DNA of 64,000 nucleotides, from contig JAHLKI010000035.1 in the NCBI GenBank assembly GCA_025602905.1, forward strand, positions 178,963-242,962, given 5' to 3'. The stretch is from Phlyctochytrium arcticum (taxonomy: Eukaryota; Chytridiomycota; Chytridiomycetes; Chytridiales; Chytridiaceae). The position numbers and the translations under genes were made by a program. Of the stretch, positions 11,015-23,208 are shown in pieces (within the stretch, counting starts at the first letter, position 1; every line of letters starts with the position of its first letter). The notes below the pieces were generated by a model. The model searched no databases and was not told the origin of the DNA. It saw only the letters and a program-made list of their open reading frames with translations.

Positions 11015-11233
11015 CTTGCTTCTTGCTAAACGGTCTTCAAGTGCAGTGGTATCTGTAGGTAATTCAGGCGATGATTGTGTCTGCCGGGTGTCTCAAAAAT
11101 CCAGTTTGGCAAAATCCACAAAAAGTTCATAGACTTCCGCAAAAATACCGCATATATTCGCGTGGTACGAAAAATTCGAATACCATTTGGATTTTGACAT
11201 TGGCAAAAACATCCTTCACAAAAGTACTCGAAC

Positions 11234-12544
11234 ATGTCATTCCTCTTTGATTTTGGTGCGGTAACGCCGTAGAAGGTTCTTTCCCTTCTGTCGTTGTCAA
11301 GACTCATCCTCACAACCTGAATAGACAAGTCTGATCGGGAGGTGGAACCACCACCAGCCGTCCCTGCTCTGCCCGCTAAACGAATCTTACCTAGCGAATG
11401 TCTGGTAAGAGAGTAGGTGCTTGATGTTGAGCTGAGGCAAAGAATATTGAGTCGAGATCCTCGCTATGATAGGTTTACCAGCAGACGTTTGTGCTGGCAG
11501 ACGCTGTATCAACAGTCGGCGGAACACTTTACAAGCGCAACGTCGCAGACGTAAATTTTGACATTGCCGACAACGACAACTTGGATGGAGAGAATGAACT
11601 GGCTAAGGCAATTGTCTCGCAGACAGATCTTATTCCGGGTGTTTATGAAGGTGAGGAGATACGTTCGGTGGAACCATGGAGGATCTCAAATATATCCATA
11701 TAGGTGGCCTGAAAACTTGGGAGTGTGCAATAGATCTGGTCAATTATCTTGCATCGCTTGGGGAGCGCCACTTTTACGGCAAGCATGCAATAGAGGTACT
11801 ATTGTTTCAGTGTTTACCAACTAGCATGCCTTCACACATGGACATTGTCATATAGTTGGGATGCGGATCTTCTTTACCCGGACTATTCTTGCTGAACATG
11901 GGGGCAAGGGTTGATTTTCAGGACTATGTCTGTATCCTTTTTCCGGTACTGGAAAGGCTTATTCACTGACCGAATGATCCAGAACGAGAGTGTGCTGAAG
12001 CTAGTAACAGTTCCTAATGTCCTGATCAACTTGATTAGCAAAATTCGACCCCCACAGGTGGACGGCTCGGGAACTTGCGAGATTGATCTGAGCGGCTCAC
12101 GACCTGAAGATTTTGTGGGGCAATTGTGGTCTGGTGACTGGGATTCTCTAAAGGTATAGCATCTTGGCACGCCTTTCTTTGGAAACAGTCGCTCACCGAG
12201 TATTGCAGCACTCTTTGATGGGGATTTCCGAAGCGGACAAATATGATGTAATAGTCACATCCGAGACTATTTACTCATCGCAATCGCATAGTAAGCTGGT
12301 CGATCTGATGCAAGCAATTGTCAAATCCGACGGAGTAATGTAAGTGTGTGAGCTACCAATTATATTATCTTATCCGAACGTATTGGCTCGCAGATATCTG
12401 GCAGCGAAGAATGTATACTTTGGATGTTCAGGATCGTTATCAGCGTTTCTCAGCGTTGTACAGGAGAAAGGGGCAACAGAAGTATCAAGGGTTTGGGAAC
12501 TTAACGATTCTGTTCGACGAGAGATTGTTCGAATTCGATTTTAA
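11234..12544 (+). CDS. HPM1: Protein-histidine N-methyltransferase, HPM1/METTL18 family
   Basis: Family members methylate a histidine of ribosomal protein uL3 (Rpl3) using S-adenosylmethionine. The start at 11234 gives MSFLFDF, like the MSFxFxF start of yeast Hpm1. The first intron must join MSFLFDF to DKSDREVEPPP, and a second joins LPSEC to LTFVLADAV. Family hallmarks follow: LIPGVYEGGLKTWECAIDLVNYL, the SAM-binding LGCGSSLPGLFLLNMGA, DYNESVLKLVTVPNVLINL, SGDWDSL, YDVIVTSETIYS and YLAAKNVYFGCSGSLSAF. The protein ends REIVRIRF with TAA at 12542-12544. At least six introns split the gene. Assignment is strong from the YEGGLKTWE, SETIY and AAKxxYFG motifs. Exon 1 is the least certain part because its donor (GTGCGG) is weak. 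Confidence 0.88.
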
Positions 12545-13531
12545 TACACAAGGAATCAGATGGTGCCCCGAAATCGCGAAAGAGCACTGCTGATATTACG
12601 GGAGCTCCGCGGAATAAGGGGCTTTTGGGGCGGTTGTAAATGCGGTGAATTTAATCCCGCTATCTTTTCTCTCTATCTACATTTCTCTCCATCTCCGTCT
12701 GCAGCTATCCATCGAGCTATCGAGTGGACATCTGTGCAATGGCCTCAAGAGGACCAGCTACTGAGGATGGTGTGAATGATGTGTAGCAGAAAGAGCGTGA
12801 GAAAAAGGGTAAAGCGACAGATAACTTCCCAGGTTGCGAGAGTTCGGGGTGTCTTATTGTAGCTTGCAGTGCAGAGGAAGAGAGAAAGCTAGCGAGCTCA
12901 TGCAAAAACGCATGGCAGCCTTATATACAGAAGAAAATAAAAAAGATACAAAAAGACATCACTTGTAATCACTGCGCACCGTTTCAACAATGCCTTCCGC
13001 CCAACGGATATGCATGGCCAAGGCTTCCTCATCAGATGGGCCATTGGGATTTCCCCGCCGGTGGATGGTCCGGCTGTCAAGGACTCAAGGGCTGAAACGC
13101 GATGCGCAGCCCTATGCGCAGCACTCCCGCAATGGCTGGGGGATACTCATCAAACCTCAAACCCGCTGCAATCTGTCTCTACCTGTCAGATATCTAATAG
13201 CTATCTTCTCTCACAATCTGCTTCTATTTGCTATTCTCCCATCGTCCTTCTCCTTCCTACTCTTCCTCTATCTCCGTCTGCAGCAATTTTTGAAAATTCA
13301 AATCGCGCCGGGGGTTGTGAGGACCCTGGACGGAGTCCATTTTTCATTTTTAAACTTGATAAATGAAGCCATTTTGTAGTCAGATTGAGTCAGGGCGTCA
13401 GTATTCTCATTCAATGCATCATATCATGATCATGGGTATGCTTTCCGGACAAAATATGGAGCAGAAAATGATATTTGCAGTTATAACAATCGCACAGAAA
13501 CTAGAAATGAACAAACATGCATGAGGTCCAC
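12545..13531. other. Intergenic region with C/T-rich tracts and a repeated 15-mer
   Basis: Nearly 1 kb between the 3' end of HPM1 and the 3' end of the unrecognised gene to the right. No convincing coding sequence on either strand. Two pyrimidine-rich tracts (about 12664-12700 and 13195-13275) both end in ATCTCCGTCTGCAGC, at 12691-12705 and 13270-13284, so a diverged duplication or the remnant of a small mobile element is possible. I could not find terminal repeats or target-site duplications. Confidence 0.35.
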
Positions 13532-15338
13532 TCAAATTTCCAAAGGTCGCCAAGATGTGGTGGAGATGGGTTCCATCGGAAACTCCCTGAGTAGCGCTCG
13601 TACAGCCGTTGCGCCCGCTCCAGGGATGGGAAACAATGCTTCGATGTTACCGAAAATGCCGTTTTGCACCTCTGGCGCTGATCCGTCCCATTGCCCGAAG
13701 TAGCCCGCCAGGATGAACGGGGCAGCTTCATGGAACACCTTGACGGCGTTCCATGTCACAACCCAGTCCTCCTTCAGCCCCTTCAATACCCCCTTCGAAT
13801 GGTTGCGCGAGCCCATTTTGTTATATTTGTTCACCAAAGCTTCCCAGACTAGGTGTTCGTCTCGATGCTGCCTGGTGGCGGCAACGATAAGCCGGGACAG
13901 AATGGAATGTGCCCGGGTGGTGTTGCATTCGGCAGGTAATTCGTACTCGTAAATCAAGTCGAATGCTTCGACGTGGACCCGTTCCAAGATCGATGAAGTA
14001 TACGGGCGGCGCAAGGCAGTTGCAATGAGTTTGCATATGAGGTCGATGAGAGGATACAAGGCATTCTCCAGAGTCTCTGCCTTGCTGGAAAAAAAATTGC
14101 AAATTCGGAGGAAAACATCGGAAGCCTCGCTTGGGCGCATTTCCTTGATGAGGCCTAGATCGAGTTAAGCAAGTCAGTAAACTACGGAACGGATGGTCCT
14201 GCTCGATCAAGCGTTACATACCTGTAATGGTATTCTGGTAGTCCTCGAAAAACTTCACGGAGATGTCCATTCCACCACCGACGGTGGATGCTATACGGAC
14301 AAGAAGGATCAAAATTCTTCGCACCATCGAGGAGATGAACTGAGACTTATCCTTGCGCGCTGGAATGCACGCGGTCTTGATAGCCCCTCCAGTATGAATA
14401 ATCCCAAGGGCGTAGGGGAATTGCTTCAAAGATCGTGGGAACGACCTTCGATCAAACTTTGGGACAATATTGTTCTGCCCTTGGACTTTCCACCAATGTA
14501 CCAATCCCGCCGAAATGTCGGGCCATTTGGCGCAAGAACCCGCAAATGTCCCCAAATAACCCGCAACCGCGGCAGGTTCCTGGTATCTTTCAACACCCGA
14601 CGAAAGCGCTTCTTCGACGACCTGAACAATCGATGCGTCGAAACAAAGGTCAGTCAGGCGTGATAATTTCAAGGACGAAGCTGGAGATTTCCGTTTTGAC
14701 ATTGTCTTCAGTTGACCAGCACGAATGACGTCATTTTGAGCGTTGCTGACCATGTCCTCCAGTCGAGAATTTTGGGCGTTGTCGCCGTCGTCGGTTGGAG
14801 ACTGGTGGTAGCTGTCGACGGGACGTTGGCTGGCGACCTGAGAATGAGGCGCCGGGGAGAGGGGTGGTGAAATTGAGCGATTTCTTGATGAGGCAGGAAG
14901 CGGTGGGGGCAACTGCGACAGGGTATTGTTGGATGGCCAAGAAGTGGGACGAAATTCAGAGGTAGGGGGAGAGGAATTGGAAGATTTCTTGCGCGGTCGA
15001 CTACTACTTGGGTCATTCTCTTCCGAAATTCGACGTTTTTGGGCCATGGGGACAAGGGGCACGACTTCATCCGAATCAGACTCGCGATCATCCTGGTATT
15101 GGTCGAGGGGGTCGAACTGAGACTCTACGAGCAGTCTTACATCCTGATGTCGCTCGAGGGGGTCGAAGTGGAAATCTGTGGCTGGTCTTTCATTCTGACG
15201 TTGGGTGATGGATTCGAAGAGAGAATCCGAGGGTCGTCTTTCATCCTGGGAAGTACTGTGTACTTTGCGTAAATGTTTGGTCCGGGAGCTGAGGGGTTTG
15301 ACCGTTTGAGAAACGCGAGTCGATCTTTGCATTTGCAT
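13532..15338 (-). CDS. Unrecognised protein with disordered N-terminus and helical C-terminal half
   Basis: Two exons joined across a well-formed intron (about 14163-14218, donor GTATGT): QNTIT|GLIKEMRPSEA. Total about 580 residues. The first 220 are low in complexity and rich in Ser, Pro, Gln and charged residues (degenerate FDPLxxxQDxR repeats near residues 57-90, then RPRKKSSNSSPP, a possible nuclear localisation signal). From about residue 225 the sequence becomes ordered and mostly helical: RLTDLCFDASIVQVVEEALSS, YQEPAAVAGYLGTFAGSCA, MVRRILILLVRIASTVGGG, LYPLIDLICKLIATALRR, GIFGNIEALFPIPGAGATAV. I recognise no family. The start at 15338 is the first in-frame Met after an upstream stop-rich region. 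It is divergent from SEC16, with 188 bp between starts. Confidence 0.6.
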
Positions 15339-15526
15339 TTGGGAGGAACCTGCTTGTCGCGAAAGGTACGATCGGAGTACGATAGATTCACTGCACGTGA
15401 CCCCAATGACTTGCCTGTCGAGCGTTGGAACTCAGTTGGAATTTGGACGTAATTCGAAATATCGACGGCAATTTGACAAATTGACACCAACAAGCTGATA
15501 CATAGACGAGCCAGGATTGGAGAGGA

Positions 15527-18500
15527 ATGACAGAGAAGCGCAACAGGCAGTCGGTTGCTGGTGACGCGTCAAGCCTGTTCCAAGTACCCGACGGTGAAGG
15601 TGAGAAAGCATCGCAAGGTTCTGGAAGATGGCGTGTAGGGTGCTCACGGCAAACATAGATATCTTTGCGTCCTTCTCGGCCCCGAGTCCCTCGAAAGGTA
15701 CCAATCGTTCGTTGTTTGTGTGAGTTCGCTGCCCATGCAACCCATTTTGACCCAACTTTGTCAGTAGGCGGTGAAGTATCATCAGCATATTCAGGACAGT
15801 TTCACTCCAGCCTCTATCATTCACGGCCTGAATCCAATCCCCCACCCACCAGTGTGAGCAAAGATGTTTTCTACCAGCATGCCGGAGCAACTTCAAATGG
15901 AAATGTAACGTTGCTCCCGAACGCGGGCAACCTCAACTCAGGCAAAGCTGCAGAAGTGTCACAGCAGCAACAAAATCTATGGGAAACGGAGTTTGATATT
16001 CCCATCGAACAGCTGACCACTTTTGATCACATCGAGCCAGAGTCAAGCGGCCCATCCGATCAATTGCCGGTAGTTCATGAATTTGCCAATTCAACTAATG
16101 TAGATACTCGGCTTGGTGGCGACGCCAGTCTCCAAAGTACTTCCGCAGCAGTGGCTTCAGATTCAGGGTCATCTGCGCTAGCCCCGCCACCGGCAGCCGA
16201 AACTTCATTGAGCACCACCTTTGAAAATCTGCAACTTGGACCAGAAGATTTTCAGTACCAGGAAAACGAGCACAGTGAAGCACCGCAAACAATCAGTGAA
16301 CCAGCAACTTTGCCAACCATAGATAACTCTGAACCTCAACACGCGGAAGAACTATGGCGTGGTATTGTAGAGGTTGGTCTTGATACAAATAAAGGTGAGC
16401 TGATCGCATTTCAAACAGGGCATACTCCATTCGAGTTCCAAAATGCCAGCGATGTTGATGAGTACGCCGGTGTCGCTAGTTCCACCAATAACCTTCCTAG
16501 CGGATCTTACGCCCAGGATGTTACCGACTACAACAGCGGCTCCGTGAATTACGCACAGGGAATGGCCGTTGACGCGAATATAGTCTCTGTTTGCCCGAGT
16601 TGCTCAATTCCAAATGGTTCTTCCGCAAATTTTTGCGCAAATTGCGGATTTCGAATAGCTCCCGCCAATTCGAACCAGTCATCCAATCTCCAACTCACTG
16701 CCGGTCAGTCTTCATCTTTACCTGCCAGCGAAAGCTATATTCCCGCAAACCATTATCCAGCTCCTTATACGCTGAGTGATCCGTCATCACAATACTCGTC
16801 ATTTGACCTAAACTCTTCCGCACATTCAGCAGCAGCGCAAAACATCGGGAGGGCAAGCTTGACAGAGCAAGCAGGCTCTTTTTCTACGCCACCCTGGTCT
16901 GGACCAGCTCATACCGCATCGCAATATGCAGGCCAAGAAAGCTATACTCCTACATCGACAGTACCCTATACCACAGCATCACAGCACTTTGGACGGTCCG
17001 CATCCGTACCTCCGCAACCGGAGGCAGGTCGAGATCCAGCCCTTGTTGATAAATTCCAGCCGAAGCGCTCAAAAACTCCATCACATACCGTCAATCGTTA
17101 TGGTCAATCTATCCACCCTTCGCAGACTGGAGTTGTGACGAGCGCAGTTTGGGAAGGGCAGGTATCCGAAAAGCCGACACATGTGTTACCCTCGCATGTA
17201 TTTGTTGATACTTTAGGACGGACTGGCGGACACTGCCTTGCCTCGTTCTCAGCGTCCGGACGTCTCACATACATCACGGTTACCAGGCAAACGCGATATG
17301 TCACGGACAGGCAAGGTCAGTCCAGTACGGTTCGCAAGTGCTACTCTAGTGCTGTGACTCTGCAAAGTGTAAATCAAGTCTTGTCACAAACCGTCAAAGA
17401 GAAATTTCAACAGTTCCCTGCCCCACTTGTAGGGCCCAAGGCGAAACTTAAGAAAAAGGATATTTTGGCATATATTGACCAAATACAGTGTTCCCAATAC
17501 ACACCAGAAATCACACAATCTGAGGACCACAGCTCAACTCTGTTTGATACGCATGAGGCCGAAAACTTTTCGATACTACTTTGTATTCTGAAAGTGATTA
17601 TTGAACACGATGGATTGCCCTCTTCTTTTCTGTAAGATACGATGTGCTGCCGAGGCGCTTTTGTGAAGTGTCTAACTGCTTTATCAGTGCGAAGTTTGAC
17701 CTTTCAGAGATTAAGAAAATTTTACTTCTGGCAGATGCACCAAAAGGAACTTCTCCTCATGCAATGATTGAGGATGCTCTGGTCGATGGAAAGCTAGAAG
17801 AGGCATACGAGATTGCAATTGCCCACCGATTATGGTCATATGCTTTAATTCTTGCTGCCTTTGCTGGCAAGCAAACATACAATCGTGTGGTCGCGTTGTT
17901 CATAGCGTCGGAATGTGAAAGATCCCCCGGTTTTCGAACAGACGCTGGAAGTGGCGAGAACTTGGAGGAATTTCCCGTTCTGAAGTTTTTCGTCCAGCTG
18001 TGTGCTGGTTCCGACTTGGATTGTGGTAATTTGAGCATTTCTTAATCCGAACTTACAACTTACGATCTTGATAGTAGCCGCGCTGTTTGTTCAGCAGAAC
18101 AACAATCAGGAATTCAACCCAGACATCTCTGGCAGTATTTCTCATTGGCGCCGAATACTCTGTCTTCTTCTCGCCAATCGCGCGCAGACAAATCAAATGA
18201 TGATTGTGGCGCTCGGAGATCGCCTACGCCAACTGAATTTGGAGATGGCTGCACAGTGTTGGTAAGCTCTTCAAATCGAATGACGTATGAGCATTGCAGC
18301 TAAATACCATTGTAGTTTCCTGTTTTGTGATCCGTCCCTTGTCGGTGGCACAGAGTCCACCAAGAGCAGAATTGCAATGATTGGGGTTTCACATGTTCAC
18401 CGCCCATTGACGTACTTCCGAGGAATAGTGTGTTTTCGCCTTACTGAAATCTATGAGTTTTCACAAACGCTCAAAGGCCGAGGAACGGACGGTATTTTGC

Positions 18501-21141
18501 CCCACTTCCAAGCACACAAATTATTGTACGGACACATTCTAGCGGATTTGGGAATGAGAGATCTGTCTCAGAAGTATTTCGACAGTGTGGAGTACACATT
18601 GAAGGGATATGCGCGTGGTAGCCCTTACTTTCACCGAGTCTTTGTGGAATCGCTTGCAATATTATCATCCCGTTTACATTTATCCAATCCGCAGGCTGTG
18701 CTTACTGGAAAGGATCCAGGAGGGTGGCTCAGCAAAATAAGCAGTTTCGGAGTTCGGAAGTTGGATCGTTTAATGAGCAATGCAATTGGAGAGAATGATC
18801 CAATTTTGACATCAGGAGCATCAGGGCCCGGAGATGGGAACATCAATACGTCAACTCAATATCCATTCCCGGTACAGCCCGGAAATCTTGATGGCACGCA
18901 AATACATACCGATGCATCTCTCACGCAATCACCGCAAAACATGCCCAACCAAGATTACTACCATGGCATGACCCAACCAACATATGATGGTACGTCATCC
19001 TTATCCCACTATCAACATGACAGTCTGGGTCAACAATCATGGCCAACGACGCAGCAATCGTACTCCGCACATTACAATTACAATAACGCTGACTCCACCA
19101 CCGGGGATTCTGGCATTGCGCAATACATTCACATGAACACTGACCCCACCACCGGGTACTCTGGCAATAACACCGCGCAGTACGATTACACTAACACTGA
19201 CCCCACCGCTGGGTACTCCGGCAATAACACTGCGCAGTACGATTACACTAACACTGACCCCACCACTGGGTACTCTGGCAATAACACTGCGCAGTACGGT
19301 TACAATACCACTGACCACACCACTGGGCATTCTGGCGATAACACTGCCCAGTACGATTATCATCCCACTGACCCCACTACCGGGTATTCCGGCAATAACA
19401 CTGCGCAGTACGATTACAACTCTCAAGGTGCAAGTACATACCCCCAGAACAACACTACACAATACGAATACAACGAATCTACCGGTACCCCTGCATATTC
19501 TGGGGTTAATCACTCACAGCCCGATTACAACCATCCCAACAGCGCATATGCTTATCCCGGTGCCAGTGATCCACAGTATGATTACAGCAGTGCTTCGGTT
19601 GCACCGACGTACGTAGGCGCAGGTAACGCTCAGTATGACTACAGCGTTCCGGAGAACACAGTCGCGTATCCAGTGGACGGTGGTGCTCAATATGATGTTA
19701 ATGGGTACTCACATCCTCAAGCTGGATCGTACTCTGAAACTCCTGGCGAGGATAACACACAGCAACATCCAGATGAGGGGCGTCACCAACCGCATCTGCC
19801 GAACTATCCGGAACCATTAATGTTGGGTAATCCATCTACAGCGGAAGATGATCATCCTACGGCATATTATGGATTCCAGAATACACCGGCTGACTATCGG
19901 AATGACATACTGCAGCAGCCAATGCATTTCCAACCGCCAGCGCAGAAAAAAGCGGTTCAAGACCACGGCATCAGTCATGCACAAAGTGAAGCACATGAGC
20001 TACAGGTAATTAGCGTCGCTCGAAAATATAACTTGTGGCTTATTTTTGTTCGTAAAGCACGAGAAGACAAACAGTTCCATATACAACCCTGACTTCACCG
20101 CAACAGGAGGAGATCAAACGATTCACTCATATGGATCCCAAACATATGCTGGAAGTTCAAATGCACGTAACGACCAGGTTTCCAATCAGACCCAAAATTC
20201 CAATCAATCTTATTTGCCGGCGGCGGATGACGACGATCTCGGGCTAAACAATTCTTCTGCTAGTAAACGGGGTCAGAACGCTACACAGGATAACAAGTCG
20301 CGGGGCTCAGAGCAGGACTCCAAGAGCAAAGATAACTTGGATGACAAAACAACAAATGAAAAATCTCGGGGGATCTTTTCCGCGTTTGGCTCCTTATTTG
20401 GTGCACGCGGCAAAGCTGGCGAAGAGAAACAGGCAAAGGACGTAGGCAATATACCCACCAAGGCCAATCTCGGAGAGAAAAGCGCATTTTTTTATGATGA
20501 GAAATTGAAGAAATGGGTGAATAAGAAGGGAGGAGCTCAGGAAGATGAAGCGAAATCTTTGCCACCACCACCCATGTCTAAATCAGCTTCTGCCCCTGTT
20601 TCACGTTTGGCGACACCAGGTTCGTACACCCAGATCTGATTATGCATCAGCGCAAATCTAATGGAAGCTTAGGCCCTCCAAATGCACTCACAGGTGATGA
20701 TCGCACTAGTAGCATGGTTCCTGAAGCACCACATTCCATGGGCATCGGTGGAGTAGCTAACAAACGCGCCGGTGGTACACGAAGAGGTGCCAGAAATCGA
20801 TACGTGGATGTGTTCAATCCGAACCCGAGTCAATCTACGAACAGCCCCCCTCCTGCCGCGTCATTTTTACCTGCTGCAACATTTACTGGAGCCGAACCCC
20901 GAGTGCTAACAGTAAGTTGTGAACATATTTGAAACCTGTGTTTATGCTGAACGATTTGCATTGTTAGCCTGTTCTGGCAGCTCATTCAAGCACGTCATTT
21001 ACCAACGTCTTCGCGAATCCCGCGAATCCATATGAGACTTTACGCGAAGATCAACCATCCGGGCACGATTACCCAGATCGAAATGAGGCACTTTCTCCCG
21101 CAACGATCGCCCGTGTAGCTGCAGCCCCTACCGATATCTGA
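15527..21141 (+). CDS. SEC16: COPII coat assembly protein Sec16
   Basis: Scaffold of ER exit sites that organises COPII coat formation. The start at 15527 gives MTEKRNRQSVAGDASSLF; two short introns then join DGE|DIFASFSAPSPSK|VGGEVSSAYSG. The N-terminal ~450 residues are disordered, apart from a zinc ribbon CPSC-CANC at 16592-16645. The central conserved domain and alpha-solenoid follow (KSRTPSHTVNRYGQ-like sequence, FDLSEIKKILLL, MIEDALVDGKLEEAYEIAIAHRLWSYALILAA, RILCLLLANRAQ, HKLLYGHILADLGM, GSPYFHRVFVESL). A Tyr/Asn/Gln-rich section contains 57-bp tandem repeats (19157-19420). The C-terminus has the Sec16 signature LGEKSAFFYDEKLKKWVNKKG and RRGARNRYVDVFNP. The splice near 20598-20650 is uncertain (weak donor). 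The last exon ends with TGA at 21139-21141. The family call is secure. Confidence 0.9.
16592..16645 (+). other. Zinc-ribbon motif inside SEC16
   Basis: Two CxxC knuckles, CPSC and CANC, spaced by 10 residues and followed by GFRI, match the zinc-ribbon pattern seen at the ends of many proteins (CPxCG-x10-12-CxxCG). It lies in the otherwise disordered N-terminal half of Sec16. I do not recall such a motif in yeast or human Sec16. Confidence 0.65.
19157..19420 (+). repeat. 57-bp tandem repeat coding 19-residue units in SEC16
   Basis: Units begin at 19157, 19214, 19271, 19328 and 19385, exactly 57 bp apart, so the reading frame is kept. Each codes for a variant of YSGNNTAQYDYTNTDPTTG. The last unit is partial and decays into further QYDY-containing copies to about 19700. 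The composition is prion-like (Tyr, Asn, Gln, Ser, Gly). Confidence 0.85.
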
Positions 21142-21387
21142 TTCATGCTGCGGCAGACGCCTTTTGGCACCAACTAGCGGACTCTACATACCAGACCCAT
21201 AGTGCAACTGTTTCATGGCCTATGCTACGTTAAATATTCAATTCTATCTGATCTATCACAAAGAGACCTCATTTTCTTCATTCCAACAACTGGTTCCTAA
21301 TTGATGCCGTTCTATTAAGACATACGTTATGTAAAAGTGTACCTATCTAAAGTGAATATTGCGTGTCAGTGAAAGCGGGTGGGTGCC

Positions 21388-23079
21388 TTATACTTTCATC
21401 GTTTTCACGCCTTTTGCAATAGCATCTGTCCCAGCCTTTGCTCCCTACAAACATTGTCAGTGGATAGAAAGCGAGCCTAATAAAGGAAGTCATACCTTCT
21501 TTGTAATGGGTGCTTCTTTCACAAAGGGCAAAAATTCCTTCCCTCCCATGTATGAGCGCAAGACCGGGGGAACCACCACACCCTCCTCTGTTTGCCAATT
21601 CTCCAGAAGTCCACAAATAGTTCGCTCAGTGGCCGTTAAAGTGCTGTTCAGGCAATGAACGTATTGTTTGGTGCTGTCATTCATCTTCTTGGCCCCAATT
21701 CGAATGTCCAAAAGCCTGCTCTGGTAATCGGTGCAGTTGCTACAAGAGACGAGCTCTTTGTACTCTGTTTGGAAGGGGAACCAAGCCTCCAAATCGTATT
21801 TCTTGGCAGCAGCATTGTTCAGGGCGCCAGCCACAATGCTAACAACTCGATAGGGAAGACCCAACTATGACCGAGATTAGAATTGGCGTGCATAATGCAG
21901 AATTATTACTTACGCTCTGGTAAAACTCTTCAGAAGTAGCCAGCATCTCCTCATGCATCTCCCAACTTTTTCCAGGCTCGCACAGAACAAACTGTTCGAT
22001 CTTTTCAAACTGGTGGACACGGAAAATACCCCACGTATCACGGCCGTGGGCCCCTGCCTCTTTCCGGAAACAAGTCGAGAAGCCAGCGTACTTTTTGGGA
22101 AGTTCTTTTTCGGGTTCTGTGAACCATTCTCCGGCATGAAATCCACTGATGGGCTGCTCACTGGTTGCAATCAGATACTTTTCCTCCTCCGTTGCCACAG
22201 TTGTATCGTCACCAAGCTTATACAGAGCTTCATCGAACTCCTCAAGTTGCGCAGTCTTTGCCATAAGCTCCCGCCTCATGAAGTAAGGAGTTTGCATTTT
22301 GGTAAATTCCTTTTTCTCCAAAAAGTCGAGCCCATATTGGATAAGCGCCATATTGAGCGAAACACCTGGGCCAGTCAGGAAATAGCCACGGTGACCGGCC
22401 ACTTTCGCACCTAATCAACCCATCACCAACCGAATCTCTGTTCACACTGTATATAGCAAAATACCTCTCTGTGAATCGTAACCACCAATGCGTTCCAAAA
22501 CTTCATGGTGACTGTACAATCCTGGTACGCCCTTTGCTTCAATTCCTCCCAACGCCTTCCTTTTATCAGTTTCGCTTTTCTCGTCCCGGCCTTCTGGCCA
22601 CCAAGATTTCACGATCGCATTATCCCTCTCGTCTCTCGAATCAATGACGCTGTCGGGCACTATGTTGCCGATCAAAGCAAGCTTGCGGTCTCTTGCTTCT
22701 TCTTTCTCGTTTGCTACCTGGTTGGCTGCGGCCTTCTTAACCTCTGCATCCTTCTTGCGCTGTTGAGCTTCAAGCCATTCTGGGGTGCCCTGTTTCTTGG
22801 CTTTCGCCAAAGCCTTGATGTCATTTCCAATGGCGTTTATCTCACGGTTTGACTCATCAGCTTGGAAACGAGCTATGTTTTGAAAACTAGGTATGAGCGC
22901 ATGTACTTTCCAAATATTGTAAATACATGTACAGTCCTACCTCGAACCCAATCTGCATCCAAAGTTTGAACAATTTCAACCAGAGCTTCTTTTTCAGCCC
23001 CACCACGCTTGCGTTGAGAGGCTTTAACAGCTTCAGGGACACCCCCCTTCTCTGGTCGTAAGAGATTGATGTCGATCAT
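21388..23079 (-). CDS. SES1: Cytosolic seryl-tRNA synthetase
   Basis: Class II aminoacyl-tRNA synthetase charging tRNA-Ser. The start at 23079 gives [18 protein letters not shown], the usual eukaryotic cytosolic N-terminus; an upstream in-frame Met at 23163 precedes no conserved sequence. The tRNA-binding coiled coil follows ([30 protein letters not shown]). Then come [16 protein letters not shown], the catalytic core with [23 protein letters not shown] (motif 1 region), the [10 protein letters not shown] serine-binding TxE-type loop, [27 protein letters not shown] (motif 2), and [20 protein letters not shown] (motif 3). A C-terminal exon across the intron near 21445-21495 codes [18 protein letters not shown], a short basic tail like those of eukaryotic SerRS. 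Introns lie near 22870-22940, 22400-22465 and 21840-21913. No mitochondrial presequence is seen. Confidence 0.93.
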
Positions 23080-23208
23080 AGCTGGTGCTGATCTATGCCA
23101 AGTAGAAACCTTCCCAAATTTTTCGCAAATGTCAGATACCCAGACGATGCGTGGCACGGTCACGGCACGCAGTGACCAACACTGACCTGTCGAGAACCTG
23201 TCGGGATC

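Noticed and set aside
11026..11328. Minus-strand open frame of 100 codons upstream of the CS/Sel1 gene
   Set aside because: It overlaps the first exon of HPM1 and the divergent promoter region, and the translation is not protein-like.
15665..15768. Unspliced Met start for SEC16 at 15665
   Set aside because: That reading passes through an intron; two short introns join MTEKRNRQSV... in frame to the conserved part and give a better start at 15527.
15432..15896. Minus-strand open frame of 154 codons opposite the start of SEC16
   Set aside because: It is the shadow of the SEC16 first exons. The plus-strand exons splice to a continuous Sec16 start, and this frame has no recognisable domain.
19037..19513. 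Minus-strand open frame of 158 codons with VIVLRSVIAGVPSGGVS repeats
   Set aside because: This is the antisense of the 57-bp SEC16 repeats. Its apparent repetitive hydrophobic protein is a by-product.
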